Assembly: GCA_938045655.1 (NCBI GenBank)
Contig: CALIMO010000104.1
Coordinates: forward strand, 1-11,782
DNA: 11,782 nt
Source of the DNA: an uncultured bacterium
GTDB taxonomy: Bacteria > Patescibacteriota > Saccharimonadia > Saccharimonadales > Saccharimonadaceae
Reading direction: 5' to 3'
A program made the position numbers and the translations under genes. Below, in pieces: positions 1 to 5,984 of this stretch (position 1 is its first letter; every line of letters begins with the position of its first letter). The notes beneath the pieces were generated by a model. That model was not told where the DNA came from, made no database searches, and was given only the letters and a program-made list of their open reading frames with translations.

Positions 1-2
1 TT

Positions 3-782
3 TTAGCCATGGATGACGGCAAATTGATTGCTAATCAACCAACCCAACAGCTTATTCAAGAGACACAAAGTCATAATCTGGAAGAGGCTTACATCAAATT
101 ATTACCGCCGGAAAAACGTGGGGCGGAAAATGGCTTACGGATTCCTCCGTTCCAACCCATTTCCAATGAACCGCCGATGATTATCGCCAAGGGATTAACC
201 AAAAAATTCGGTGATTTTATTTCTGTAGATAATGTGACTTTCACCATTCCGAAAGGCGAAATTTTTGGTTTTTTAGGATCAAACGGAAGCGGAAAGACAA
301 CAACAATTCGAGCTTTGCTAGGAATTTATCAGGCAGATTCGGGTGAACTTTTAATTAATGGTGAAGAATTCTCTCCTGAAAGAATTGGCGCAATTGGATA
401 TTTGCCAGAGGAGCGTGGTCTTTATAAAAAAGAAAAAGTTATTGATGTGATGCAATATTTTGGGCGACTTAAAGGTCTTTCAAAAAAAGAAGCTCAAGAG
501 TTTTCAAAAAAATATTTGAAGCGCGTTGGTTTGGAAGATAAGGCGAATTCAAATATTGATAAACTTTCTGGTGGACAGCAGCAAAAAATCCAGTTAGGAA
601 TTACCATTATGGGCAAACCCGAAATACTTATTTTAGACGAGCCAACAAAGGGTTTCGATCCTGTTAATCGCCAACTTCTTATGAATATCATTGAAGAAGA
701 AAATGCTCGTGGTGCCACAATTATGATGGTAACTCACAAATGGAAGAAGTTGAGAAAATCTGTAACCGTGCATTACTTTTAA
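3..782 (+). CDS. ABC-2 type exporter ATP-binding protein, 5' partial, frame broken near 737
   Basis: ATP-hydrolysing subunit that would power the membrane protein encoded from 1077. The frame is open to the left edge (Leu-Ala before the Met at 9), so the start is probably outside; an internal ATG at 177 is an alternative start. Counting from the Met at 9: Walker A GSNGSGKTT at 90-98, a YLPEERG Q-loop variant at 131-137, signature LSGGQ at 186-190, Walker B ILILDEP at 206-212, H-loop His243. Residues 1-80 resemble the linker and second-domain start of RbbA-type double ATPases (DDGKLIA, LEEAYIKLLPPEKR, RIPPF), whereas residues after ~100 are NatA/YhaQ-like (YLPEERGLYKKEKV, GFDPVN). Six of nine proline codons before position 255 are CCG, while the permease downstream prefers CCA, which hints at a mixed origin. 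After His243 the frame runs into a short nonsense tail; the true continuation lies in the frame starting at 740. Confidence 0.85.
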   Translation, partial: LAMDDGKLIANQPTQQLIQETQSHNLEEAYIKLLPPEKRGAENGLRIPPFQPISNEPPMIIAKGLTKKFGDFISVDNVTFTIPKGEIFGFLGSNGSGKTTTIRALLGIYQADSGELLINGEEFSPERIGAIGYLPEERGLYKKEKVIDVMQYFGRLKGLSKKEAQEFSKKYLKRVGLEDKANSNIDKLSGGQQQKIQLGITIMGKPEILILDEPTKGFDPVNRQLLMNIIEEENARGATIMMVTHKWKKLRKSVTVHYF

Positions 783-1084
783 AAAATGGTAAAATGGAAG
801 CTTATGGAACGGTTGATGAAATTCGAAATAAATTTGGTGAACAGCGAATCATTCTTGAATTTGTGGGTGAGCTACCAAAGAGCGATAAATTTGAGGTTAT
901 AAAAAAAGAAGCAAACTATGCCGAACTTTCATTAAAAGCCGATTCGCAAGAAATTCTGAAAGAATTGGTTTCGAAAAATCTGCAAATTATAAACTTTAAG
1001 GTTCAAAAATCAACTTTAAATGAGATTTTCTTGAATATTTACGGCGAAGAAAACGAAGTGGAAAATGAGGTAAAAAATGTATAA
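740..1084 (+). CDS. C-terminal part of the same ABC ATPase, in the shifted frame (DUF4162-like domain)
   Basis: This frame continues the ATPase broken at ~737. It starts MEEVEKICNRALLLKNGK, the usual stretch directly after the H-loop THQ of NatA-type ATPases, followed by a ~70-residue C-terminal region (about residues 33-105) resembling DUF4162, the domain that ends many ABC-2 ATPases. Reading CAC then CAA with the C at 737 used twice restores THQMEEVE, so one missing base explains the break. No slippery heptamer is visible there, which argues against programmed frameshifting. The ATG at 740 is probably just the internal methionine, because no good ribosome-binding site precedes it. The end overlaps the permease start by 8 bases, typical of coupled ATPase-permease pairs. 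Either the gene is a pseudogene or the sequence has an error. Confidence 0.75.
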   Translation: MEEVEKICNRALLLKNGKMEAYGTVDEIRNKFGEQRIILEFVGELPKSDKFEVIKKEANYAELSLKADSQEILKELVSKNLQIINFKVQKSTLNEIFLNIYGEENEVENEVKNV

Positions 1085-2318
1085 TCTAGGAACAGTTTTA
1101 AAGTTCGAAATCTTCCGTGCATTGAAAAAGCCAACTTTTTGGATTGCGATTTTTGCGATTCCTGTAATTTATGGCGCAATGTTTATGTTTGGTGCAATTT
1201 CAGGCTCACAAGCAAAGGAGAATCAAGAAAAATTAGCAAAAGAGAGTTTTTCTTTCCAGGTTCAAGATGAAAGTGGCTTAATTTCTAAGGAGCTTGTTCT
1301 ACAATTAAAGGGTAGTTTTTCGAATGATAAGCAAAAAGCTATCGAATCCGTAAAAAATGGAAAAATTAGTGCATTTTATTTTATACCAAAAGATTTAACT
1401 AGTGAAAAGGTTGAAATTTATGGAAAAAATACTAATATTAATGAAAACGGCAAATATTCAGCGGTTTTAAAAACTATTTTGAAGAATTCTGGCGTTCAAG
1501 CTACGAATAAAAATCAGTTAGCGTTGATTAATGAAACTTATAAAACTGAGCAAACATTTTTCAAAAATGGTGAAAAGTATAACCAATTCCCAGAAATGAT
1601 TGTACCGGGAATTTTCTTAGCAATATTCTATTTTATTACTGTTTTTCTTTCAAACCGAATGCTTACGAGCACAACTGAAGAAAAAGAAAACCGCGTTACA
1701 GAGATGATTTTAACCAGTATTTCAGCTAAAACTTTAATTTTAGGTAAAATTATTTCAATCATGGTTTTAGGGCTTGTTCAAATTTTAACAATAATTCTAC
1801 CAATCGTCATTGGACTTATGGTAATTTCAAGCATTGGAACGCTTGCGAAAGATTTAAATTTACCAGATTTAATGCCAATTATCTCGGCCATTAAATGGGA
1901 TTTTGGCACAATTGCAATTTCTGCTGTAATTTTAATTGCTGGATTTATGATGACAACAGGATTTATTGTTGCACTCGGTTCAGCAATGCCAACTGCACAA
2001 GAGGCTTCAAATTATTTTGCAGCAATTATTATGCCACTAATGATGCCGCTTTTTGTGCTTCCTTCATTCCTTTCGAGCGAGCCAAGCGCTTTAACTGTCT
2101 TCTTGAGCTATTTCCCACTAACTTCACCAATTTCTTTGCTTCTTCGAAATATGCTGGGAACTTTAAGCTTAACAGAAGCCCTTATTGGAATCTCACTTCT
2201 TGTCATTTTTGCGATTTTTGCCGTGTGGCTAGCTGTGCGAATCTTCCGCTTTGGGACAATTTCTTATGGTTCAAAAGTAAATCTCAAAAGTATTTTTTCG
2301 AAAAAGAAAATTGCTTAA
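1077..2318 (+). CDS. ABC-2 type transporter permease, NatB-like (413 aa)
   Basis: Membrane subunit of an ABC-2 exporter, the partner of the ATPase just upstream. It has one N-terminal membrane helix (about residues 21-41), a ~130-residue extracytoplasmic domain, then five helices at roughly 174-193, 222-250, 276-300, 311-333 and 366-390. Residues 201-224 (EEKENRVTEMIL, then GK) form the cytoplasmic segment characteristic of NatB/YhaP-type ABC-2 permeases, where the ATPase docks. Length and topology are normal for this family, and the C-terminus is basic (FSKKKIA). The ATG overlaps the ATPase stop by 8 bases, so translation is probably coupled. The substrate cannot be told; relatives export sodium ions, peptides or antimicrobials. 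The gene is intact, which makes the break in its ATPase partner notable. Proline codons are mostly CCA, as in the rest of the window. Confidence 0.88.
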   Translation: MYNLGTVLKFEIFRALKKPTFWIAIFAIPVIYGAMFMFGAISGSQAKENQEKLAKESFSFQVQDESGLISKELVLQLKGSFSNDKQKAIESVKNGKISAFYFIPKDLTSEKVEIYGKNTNINENGKYSAVLKTILKNSGVQATNKNQLALINETYKTEQTFFKNGEKYNQFPEMIVPGIFLAIFYFITVFLSNRMLTSTTEEKENRVTEMILTSISAKTLILGKIISIMVLGLVQILTIILPIVIGLMVISSIGTLAKDLNLPDLMPIISAIKWDFGTIAISAVILIAGFMMTTGFIVALGSAMPTAQEASNYFAAIIMPLMMPLFVLPSFLSSEPSALTVFLSYFPLTSPISLLLRNMLGTLSLTEALIGISLLVIFAIFAVWLAVRIFRFGTISYGSKVNLKSIFSKKKIA

Positions 2319-2335
2319 ATTAACCTAAAAATTAA

Positions 2336-2370
2336 CAAGAGCTGTTCGAAAAGGATGGCTCTTGACTTTT
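2336..2370 (+). terminator. Weak hairpin after the ABC exporter genes
   Basis: CAAGAGC (2336-2342) pairs with GCTCTTG (2358-2364), a 7-bp stem with a 15-base loop, 18 bases after the permease stop. The run after it (ACTTTTATT) is only a modest T-tract, so this is a weak candidate for intrinsic termination. Its 3' arm overlaps the -35 box of the next promoter. Confidence 0.45.
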
Positions 2371-2390
2371 ATTATAAAAAGTTGTATAAT
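2362..2390 (+). promoter_or_regulatory. Near-consensus housekeeping promoter for the 112-aa gene
   Basis: TTGACT (2362-2367), a 17-base spacer and TATAAT (2385-2390) match the sigma-70 consensus at 11 of 12 positions with ideal spacing. Transcription would start near 2397, giving a ~40-nt leader. That leader holds a small hairpin, GACTT (2397-2401) with AAGTC (2405-2409), followed by an A6T8 run, and then a GGAGG ribosome-binding site at 2424-2428. Confidence 0.75.
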
Positions 2391-2437
2391 TTAAAAGACT
2401 TTCAAAGTCAAAAAATTTTTTTTGGAGGTAGAACCTT

Positions 2438-2776
2438 ATGCAAATTAGCAATGAAGTCTTGAAGAAAATATTTGCAGAATCTTTCAATGAAGAAATTTCG
2501 AGCGTCGGAATCTACGATGAAAAATATTATATACGCTTTAAGGGTAAAAAGTATGAGATGAGATATTATCCGCTAGAAGGATATTTACTTTTCCTGACAA
2601 TAAGAGGTTTGTTTCCTGAACTTGGAATTATCCACATACATGGATGCGATGTTTTTTCAGATGGTAGTTGCTCATTTACTGAGTATATAATTATGATTAG
2701 ACGTTTCGAGTTTAAACTTAAAAAGTATATAAAGTCTAGCAAAAGAAGATTTCACCGTAAATTTATTGCAAGATAA
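2438..2776 (+). CDS. Small basic hypothetical protein (112 aa), not recognised
   Basis: I do not recognise this protein. It starts at an ATG nine bases after a strong GGAGG (2424-2428) and is a stand-alone unit with a near-consensus promoter upstream and a terminator downstream, so it is very likely expressed. The N-terminal half is mixed and aromatic-rich (YDEKYYIRFKG, YEMRYYPLEGY), suggesting a small beta-rich fold. A hydrophobic stretch (about residues 48-68) is too broken by charges and prolines to be a clear membrane helix. The last ~25 residues are strongly basic (KLKKYIK, then SSKRRFHRKF), which could bind nucleic acid or membrane. There is no signal peptide. Codon use is more AT-rich than in the ribosomal genes, with several ATA isoleucine codons, consistent with recent acquisition or low expression. 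It sits between an exporter and a two-component system, but no functional link is shown. Confidence 0.7.
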   Translation: MQISNEVLKKIFAESFNEEISSVGIYDEKYYIRFKGKKYEMRYYPLEGYLLFLTIRGLFPELGIIHIHGCDVFSDGSCSFTEYIIMIRRFEFKLKKYIKSSKRRFHRKFIAR

Positions 2777-2791
2777 CTTATTTTCTTGCTT

Positions 2792-2820
2792 AGCCTCATT
2801 TTGGGGCTTTTCTTTTTTTT
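2792..2820 (+). terminator. Intrinsic terminator after the 112-aa gene
   Basis: AGCCTC (2792-2797) pairs with GGGGCT (2803-2808), one G-T wobble, over a 5-base loop, followed by a long T-rich tail to 2820. It lies 15 bases past the stop. Another hairpin, GCAAGA (2768-2773) with TCTTGC (2784-2789), spans the stop codon just upstream. Confidence 0.75.
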
Positions 2821-2856
2821 GAAAAAATAAATTTTCAGGATTTTTTAAGTAAAGCG

Positions 2857-2865
2857 TGATAAAAT
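2857..2865 (+). promoter_or_regulatory. Extended -10 promoter for the two-component genes
   Basis: TG (2857-2858), one base, then TAAAAT (2860-2865) forms an extended -10 element without a clear -35 box. The predicted start of transcription (about 2872) falls at or one or two bases before the ATG at 2874, so the response-regulator message may be leaderless. No Shine-Dalgarno sequence is visible before that ATG, which agrees. Confidence 0.45.
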
Positions 2866-2873
2866 AATTATAT

Positions 2874-3545
2874 ATGAGAATTTTGATTGTTGAAGATGAA
2901 CGAAAAATTGCTCGAGCGCTTGGGCGAGCTTTGAAAAATGAAAAATACGCAGTGGATATTTCGCACGATGGGACTGATGCTTACGCGATGGCGCGAATGA
3001 TTGATTATGATTTATTGATTCTTGATCGAATGATTCCGGGTGATTATGATGGTTTAAGCTTAACTAAAAAGCTCCGCAAAGAAGGTAAAAAAGTACCAAT
3101 CTTACTTTTAACAGCATTGGGTGAAATTCAAGATAAAACCGAGGGTTTAGACAGTGGTGCAGATGATTATTTAACGAAACCTTTCGCTTTAGATGAGCTT
3201 TTAGCACGCGTTCGAGCGTTGCTTCGAAGGCCACAAACCCAAGCTGAAACTATTCTAAAAATCGCAGATCTATCATTAGACTTAAACGCACGCGAAGTTT
3301 TTCGAAATAATCAAAAAATCGAGCTTACAAATAAAGAGTTTTCACTTCTCGAATATTTAGTTCGAAATGCTGGCCGGCCAGTTTCGAAAGAGCAAATTAT
3401 TGCGCATGTTTGGGATTATGATGCAGATATTTTGCCAAATAATATTGAAGTTTATATAAGTTATTTGCGTGAAAAAGTTGATAAGCCTTTTGAGAAAAAA
3501 CTAATCAAAACCGTGCGAGGAATAGGATATAAAATTGATGAGTAA
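2874..3545 (+). CDS. OmpR/PhoB-family response regulator (223 aa)
   Basis: Cytoplasmic DNA-binding transcription factor controlled by phosphorylation, paired with the histidine kinase encoded next. The receiver domain spans about residues 1-118 with the full active site: acidic pair Glu7-Asp8, phospho-acceptor Asp51 (LLILDRMIPG), Thr80 (LLLTA) and Lys102 (YLTKPF). A winged helix-turn-helix domain of the OmpR type fills residues ~125-222, ending in the typical TVRGIGYKI wing. Length is normal. The ATG at 2874 is chosen because it begins the conserved MRILIVEDE; no ribosome-binding site precedes it. The end overlaps the kinase start by 8 bases. The target genes are unknown; the neighbouring exporter and small-protein genes are candidates by position only. 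Confidence 0.93.
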   Translation: MRILIVEDERKIARALGRALKNEKYAVDISHDGTDAYAMARMIDYDLLILDRMIPGDYDGLSLTKKLRKEGKKVPILLLTALGEIQDKTEGLDSGADDYLTKPFALDELLARVRALLRRPQTQAETILKIADLSLDLNAREVFRNNQKIELTNKEFSLLEYLVRNAGRPVSKEQIIAHVWDYDADILPNNIEVYISYLREKVDKPFEKKLIKTVRGIGYKIDE

Positions 3546-4590
3546 TAAAGAACGGAGATTGTTTAAATTCGGTGGCGATATTTTTAAAAGTGCTCATTTT
3601 AGCCTTTCGATGCTATATTTTTTGATTTTGCTAACGATTGTTGGAATTTTTAATATTGTAATTTTTTATTCAATCAACACGAATACTATGGAAATTTCCA
3701 CTCCACTCATTGAAACAAGTTTTTCGAAAGACAAAAATAGCTATGGAACGGATGAGCTTCGCGAAAAAATTATCACGGCAAGAAACAAACGAGCTAGCGA
3801 ACAGATTACTGAATCAATTCTAATTTTAGATTTTTTAATTTTATTGGCTGGCGGTATTGGTAGTTTTTGGCTGGCGCGCCGTGCTTTAGAACCTCTTGAA
3901 AAAGCTCACAAATTACAGTCTGAATTTGTTTCGAATGCGAGCCACGAAATTCGAACGCCACTTGCGGCGATCCAGCTTGAAACTGAAATAATTCTAAAAG
4001 ATAAAACAGCTTCAAATGATGAACTCCGTGAAGTTCTGGAGAGCAACTTAGAAGAAGCAAAAAGCTTAACTGCGATGGTGAAAATGCTGCTTAGTCTTTC
4101 GAAAATTAATGAAGAAATTCCACTTTCAGCTGTGAATTTGAACGAAACTATTAAGGCTAGAATTTCAAAATTTCCAGATGCGAAAAAGAAAATTAAGTTC
4201 GAAGATGGCAAGGAATTTATTGTTCAAAATAACGAAACGGCAATTGATGAAATTGCTATGATTCTGATTGATAATGCGCTAAAATATAATATTTCGAAAG
4301 AGCCGATCGAGGTGAAGATTTTTAGGCAAAATCGACAAGCTGTTTTATCTGTCTCGAATTTTTCGAATGAAATTCCGCAAGATGAACTAAATAAATTTTT
4401 TGATCGATTTTATAGATGTGATAAAGTTCGAAGCTGCAATAATCACACGGAAGGCTATGGTTTAGGGCTTGCAATTGCAAAAAAGCTGGCGGAAGAAACG
4501 CATAGTGTAATTTTAGCCAAAAATGAGAGAATTACAAAAACCAAAAAATTCAAAACTACATTTTCAGTTTTAATGCGATTTTCGAGATAG
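3538..4590 (+). CDS. Membrane sensor histidine kinase (350 aa)
   Basis: Sensor that autophosphorylates on histidine and passes the phosphate to the regulator encoded upstream. From the ATG at 3538: membrane helix ~24-46, a short external sensor loop of about 45 residues, second helix ~91-113, then the dimerisation and phosphoacceptor domain with H-box FVSNASHEIRTPLA (His136). The ATPase domain keeps the N-box (IDNALKY, Asn246), F-box (FFDRFYR) and G2 box (GYGLGLAIAKKL). The G1 box is degenerate: VSNFSNEIP sits where DxGxGIP is usual, so nucleotide binding may be altered. The start is ATG 3538, not the TTG just before it, because AGGAATAGGA lies at a fitting distance and the 8-base overlap with the regulator suggests coupling. 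No HAMP domain is evident, and the sensor loop is too short for a large ligand domain. Confidence 0.9.
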   Translation: MSNKERRLFKFGGDIFKSAHFSLSMLYFLILLTIVGIFNIVIFYSINTNTMEISTPLIETSFSKDKNSYGTDELREKIITARNKRASEQITESILILDFLILLAGGIGSFWLARRALEPLEKAHKLQSEFVSNASHEIRTPLAAIQLETEIILKDKTASNDELREVLESNLEEAKSLTAMVKMLLSLSKINEEIPLSAVNLNETIKARISKFPDAKKKIKFEDGKEFIVQNNETAIDEIAMILIDNALKYNISKEPIEVKIFRQNRQAVLSVSNFSNEIPQDELNKFFDRFYRCDKVRSCNNHTEGYGLGLAIAKKLAEETHSVILAKNERITKTKKFKTTFSVLMRFSR

Positions 4591-4608
4591 TTTTTTTGAT
4601 TAAAACTC

Positions 4609-4637
4609 TTGATTTTTAAAGATATTTGTGCTAGAAT
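4609..4637 (+). promoter_or_regulatory. Extended -10 promoter of the ribosomal protein operon
   Basis: TTGATT (4609-4614), a 17-base spacer and TAGAAT (4632-4637) with TG at 4629-4630 form a strong extended -10 promoter. It starts 19 bases after the kinase stop. Transcription would begin near 4644, leaving a leader of ~139 nt before rplC. No convincing terminator separates the kinase gene from it, so some read-through from the two-component genes is possible. Confidence 0.75.
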
Positions 4638-4650
4638 AATTGGTGAACTT

Positions 4651-4664
4651 TATTTACGTAAATA
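4651..4664 (+). promoter_or_regulatory. 14-base perfect palindrome at the start of the transcript
   Basis: TATTTACGTAAATA reads the same on both strands and lies 14 bases downstream of the -10 box, just past the predicted transcription start. Its size and place fit an operator for a dimeric repressor. As RNA it could form only a weak 5-bp hairpin. No identified regulator is linked to it. Confidence 0.4.
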
Positions 4665-4665
4665 T

Positions 4666-4782
4666 AAAACTTGGCCATGCGAGGGTCGTAACAGGGAAAA
4701 CCCGCTTTCGAAACCACGCGAACGCCAAGCTTTAATCGTGGAAAGTTTAACTAATATTAAATTAATTGGGAGCATAAGTGAA
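4666..4782 (+). promoter_or_regulatory. Candidate structured 5' leader of the rplC operon
   Basis: The region between the promoter and rplC is more GC-rich than usual intergenic DNA here and can fold. CTTGGC (4670-4675) pairs with GCCAAG (4724-4729). Inside, GC+GGGT (4679-4680, 4683-4686) pairs with ACCC+GC (4700-4705). CCACG (4714-4718) can pair with CGTGG (4737-4741), with CTTT (4705-4708) and AAAG (4742-4745) extending it. This last helix crosses the first, so the two make either a pseudoknot or two exclusive folds. Ribosomal operons are often controlled by such leaders, bound by one of their own products (L4 in the enterobacterial S10 operon). That this leader works so is inference from hand folding. 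Confidence 0.4.
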
Positions 4783-5397
4783 ATGAAAACACTTCTCGGT
4801 ACCAAAATTGGTATGACCCAAATCATCGGTGAAGACGGCGTTGTTACACCAATTACGCTTGTTCAAGCCGGCCCTGTAACTGTGACTCAGGTTAAAACCG
4901 TTGAAACAGACGGATACAACGCAGTTCAAGTGGCATTTGGTGAGGGTAAGAACCTGAGCAAGGCCGTGGCTGGACATGTAAAACCAGCAGAGGTAACTCC
5001 GAAGCATCTTCGTGAGTTCCGCGTTGACGAAATTCCTGCGGATATAAAAGTTGGCGCTAAAATTAATGTTGAAGCTTTCGAGCTTGGCGACATTGTTGAC
5101 GTAACTGGAACAAGCAAAGGTAAAGGTTTTGCTGGAACAGTTAAGAGACACAACTTTAACACGAGCAAGAGTTCGCACGGTGGAAACGGAAACGTGCGTC
5201 GTGTTGGGTCGATCGGCTCAATGTATCCACAAAAAGTCTTCAAAGGTAAAAGAATGCCTGGACGAATGGGTCACGACAAAGTTACTGTTAAAAATCTAAC
5301 AGTTGCTTACATCGATGCAGAAAATAACTTAATTGGGCTAAAAGGTGCTGTGCCAGGACCAAAGAAAGGTCTTATCAGCATTGGAGGTAAAGCATAA
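4783..5397 (+). CDS. rplC: 50S ribosomal protein L3 (uL3)
   Basis: Early-assembly 50S protein whose internal extension reaches towards the peptidyl transferase centre. The 204 residues begin MKTLLGTKIGMTQI, the family start, and contain GTSKGKGFAGTVKRHNF (about 109-125) and the YPQKVFKGKRMPGRMGH region (~148-164). The ATG at 4783 is chosen over an upstream in-frame TTG at 4609 because GGGAG lies at 4768-4772 and the family sequence begins here; the upstream frame crosses the promoter. First gene of the operon: rpsJ (S10), which usually precedes it, is absent, and a histidine kinase gene lies upstream. The stop overlaps the rplD start by one base (TAATG). Confidence 0.96.
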   Translation: MKTLLGTKIGMTQIIGEDGVVTPITLVQAGPVTVTQVKTVETDGYNAVQVAFGEGKNLSKAVAGHVKPAEVTPKHLREFRVDEIPADIKVGAKINVEAFELGDIVDVTGTSKGKGFAGTVKRHNFNTSKSSHGGNGNVRRVGSIGSMYPQKVFKGKRMPGRMGHDKVTVKNLTVAYIDAENNLIGLKGAVPGPKKGLISIGGKA

Positions 5398-5984
5398 TGG
5401 CTGAAAAAACAACTCTTCCAAAAAGCGTTTTTGCAGTTGAAGTTCGAAATCATGAACTATTAAAGCTTGCCTATGACGCTTATCTTGCTAACAACCGCTT
5501 GGCAAGTGCTACAACAAAACAACGCGGTGAAGTTCGTGGTGGTGGTAAAAAGCCATGGCGACAAAAAGGAACTGGTCGCGCACGATTTGGATCAATTCGA
5601 AACCCAATCTGGCGAGGCGGTGGTATTGTTTTTGGACCACGCGGTAACGAAAACTATACTAAAAAGATTTCGAAAACTTCAAAACGAGTTGCTCTTCGAC
5701 AAGCTTTGACAGTTCAAGCTGAAAAAGTTCTTGTTGCAGAAATTAAAACAACTGGTAAAACTGCTGAAGTTGCAAAATTCTTGAAAGAGAATAACTTGAA
5801 TCGACGAGTTCTTATTGTTGCTGAAAAAACAGATGAACTTATCCGTGCAACCAATAATATCAGTGAAGCTCTACTTGTTTCGCCAATGTATCTAAACGTA
5901 TTCGACATTTTGAATGCAGATCACATTGTTATTGCGCCAAAAGCAATTGAAACAATTGAAAGCTGGCTAGGAGGAGAAAAATAA
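5397..5984 (+). CDS. rplD: 50S ribosomal protein L4 (uL4)
   Basis: 50S protein with a globular domain on the surface and a loop lining the peptide exit tunnel. The 195 residues include the tunnel loop RGGGKKPWRQKGTGRARFG (~47-65) followed by SIRNPIWRGGGIVFGPR, the family hallmark, and a C-terminal part (VLIVAEKTDEL, NVFDILNADHIVI) typical of the globular domain. In enterobacteria L4 also represses its own operon by binding the leader, so it is the first candidate ligand for the structured leader upstream of rplC. GGAGG at 5383-5387 sits inside the end of rplC, and start and stop overlap neighbours by one base on both sides. Confidence 0.96.
   Translation: MAEKTTLPKSVFAVEVRNHELLKLAYDAYLANNRLASATTKQRGEVRGGGKKPWRQKGTGRARFGSIRNPIWRGGGIVFGPRGNENYTKKISKTSKRVALRQALTVQAEKVLVAEIKTTGKTAEVAKFLKENNLNRRVLIVAEKTDELIRATNNISEALLVSPMYLNVFDILNADHIVIAPKAIETIESWLGGEK

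Noticed and set aside
725..745. Programmed -1 frameshift in the ATPase
   Set aside because: No X-XXY-YYZ slippery heptamer and no strong downstream structure; a lost base is simpler.
1895..2323. Overlapping 142-codon frame inside the permease
   Set aside because: It is a shadow of the real gene; composition is cysteine- and asparagine-rich and unlike a protein.
3369..3380. GC-rich 12-base palindrome in the response-regulator gene
   Set aside because: It lies within conserved coding sequence (NAGRPVS) and is probably chance.
4666..4745. tRNA or other known RNA gene in the rplC leader
   Set aside because: No cloverleaf, T-loop or anticodon arm can be formed; it is better explained as a 5' leader.
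4609..4782. N-terminal extension of L3 from an upstream TTG
   Set aside because: It runs through the promoter and leader, has no ribosome-binding site, and L3 homologues begin at MKTLLGTKIG.
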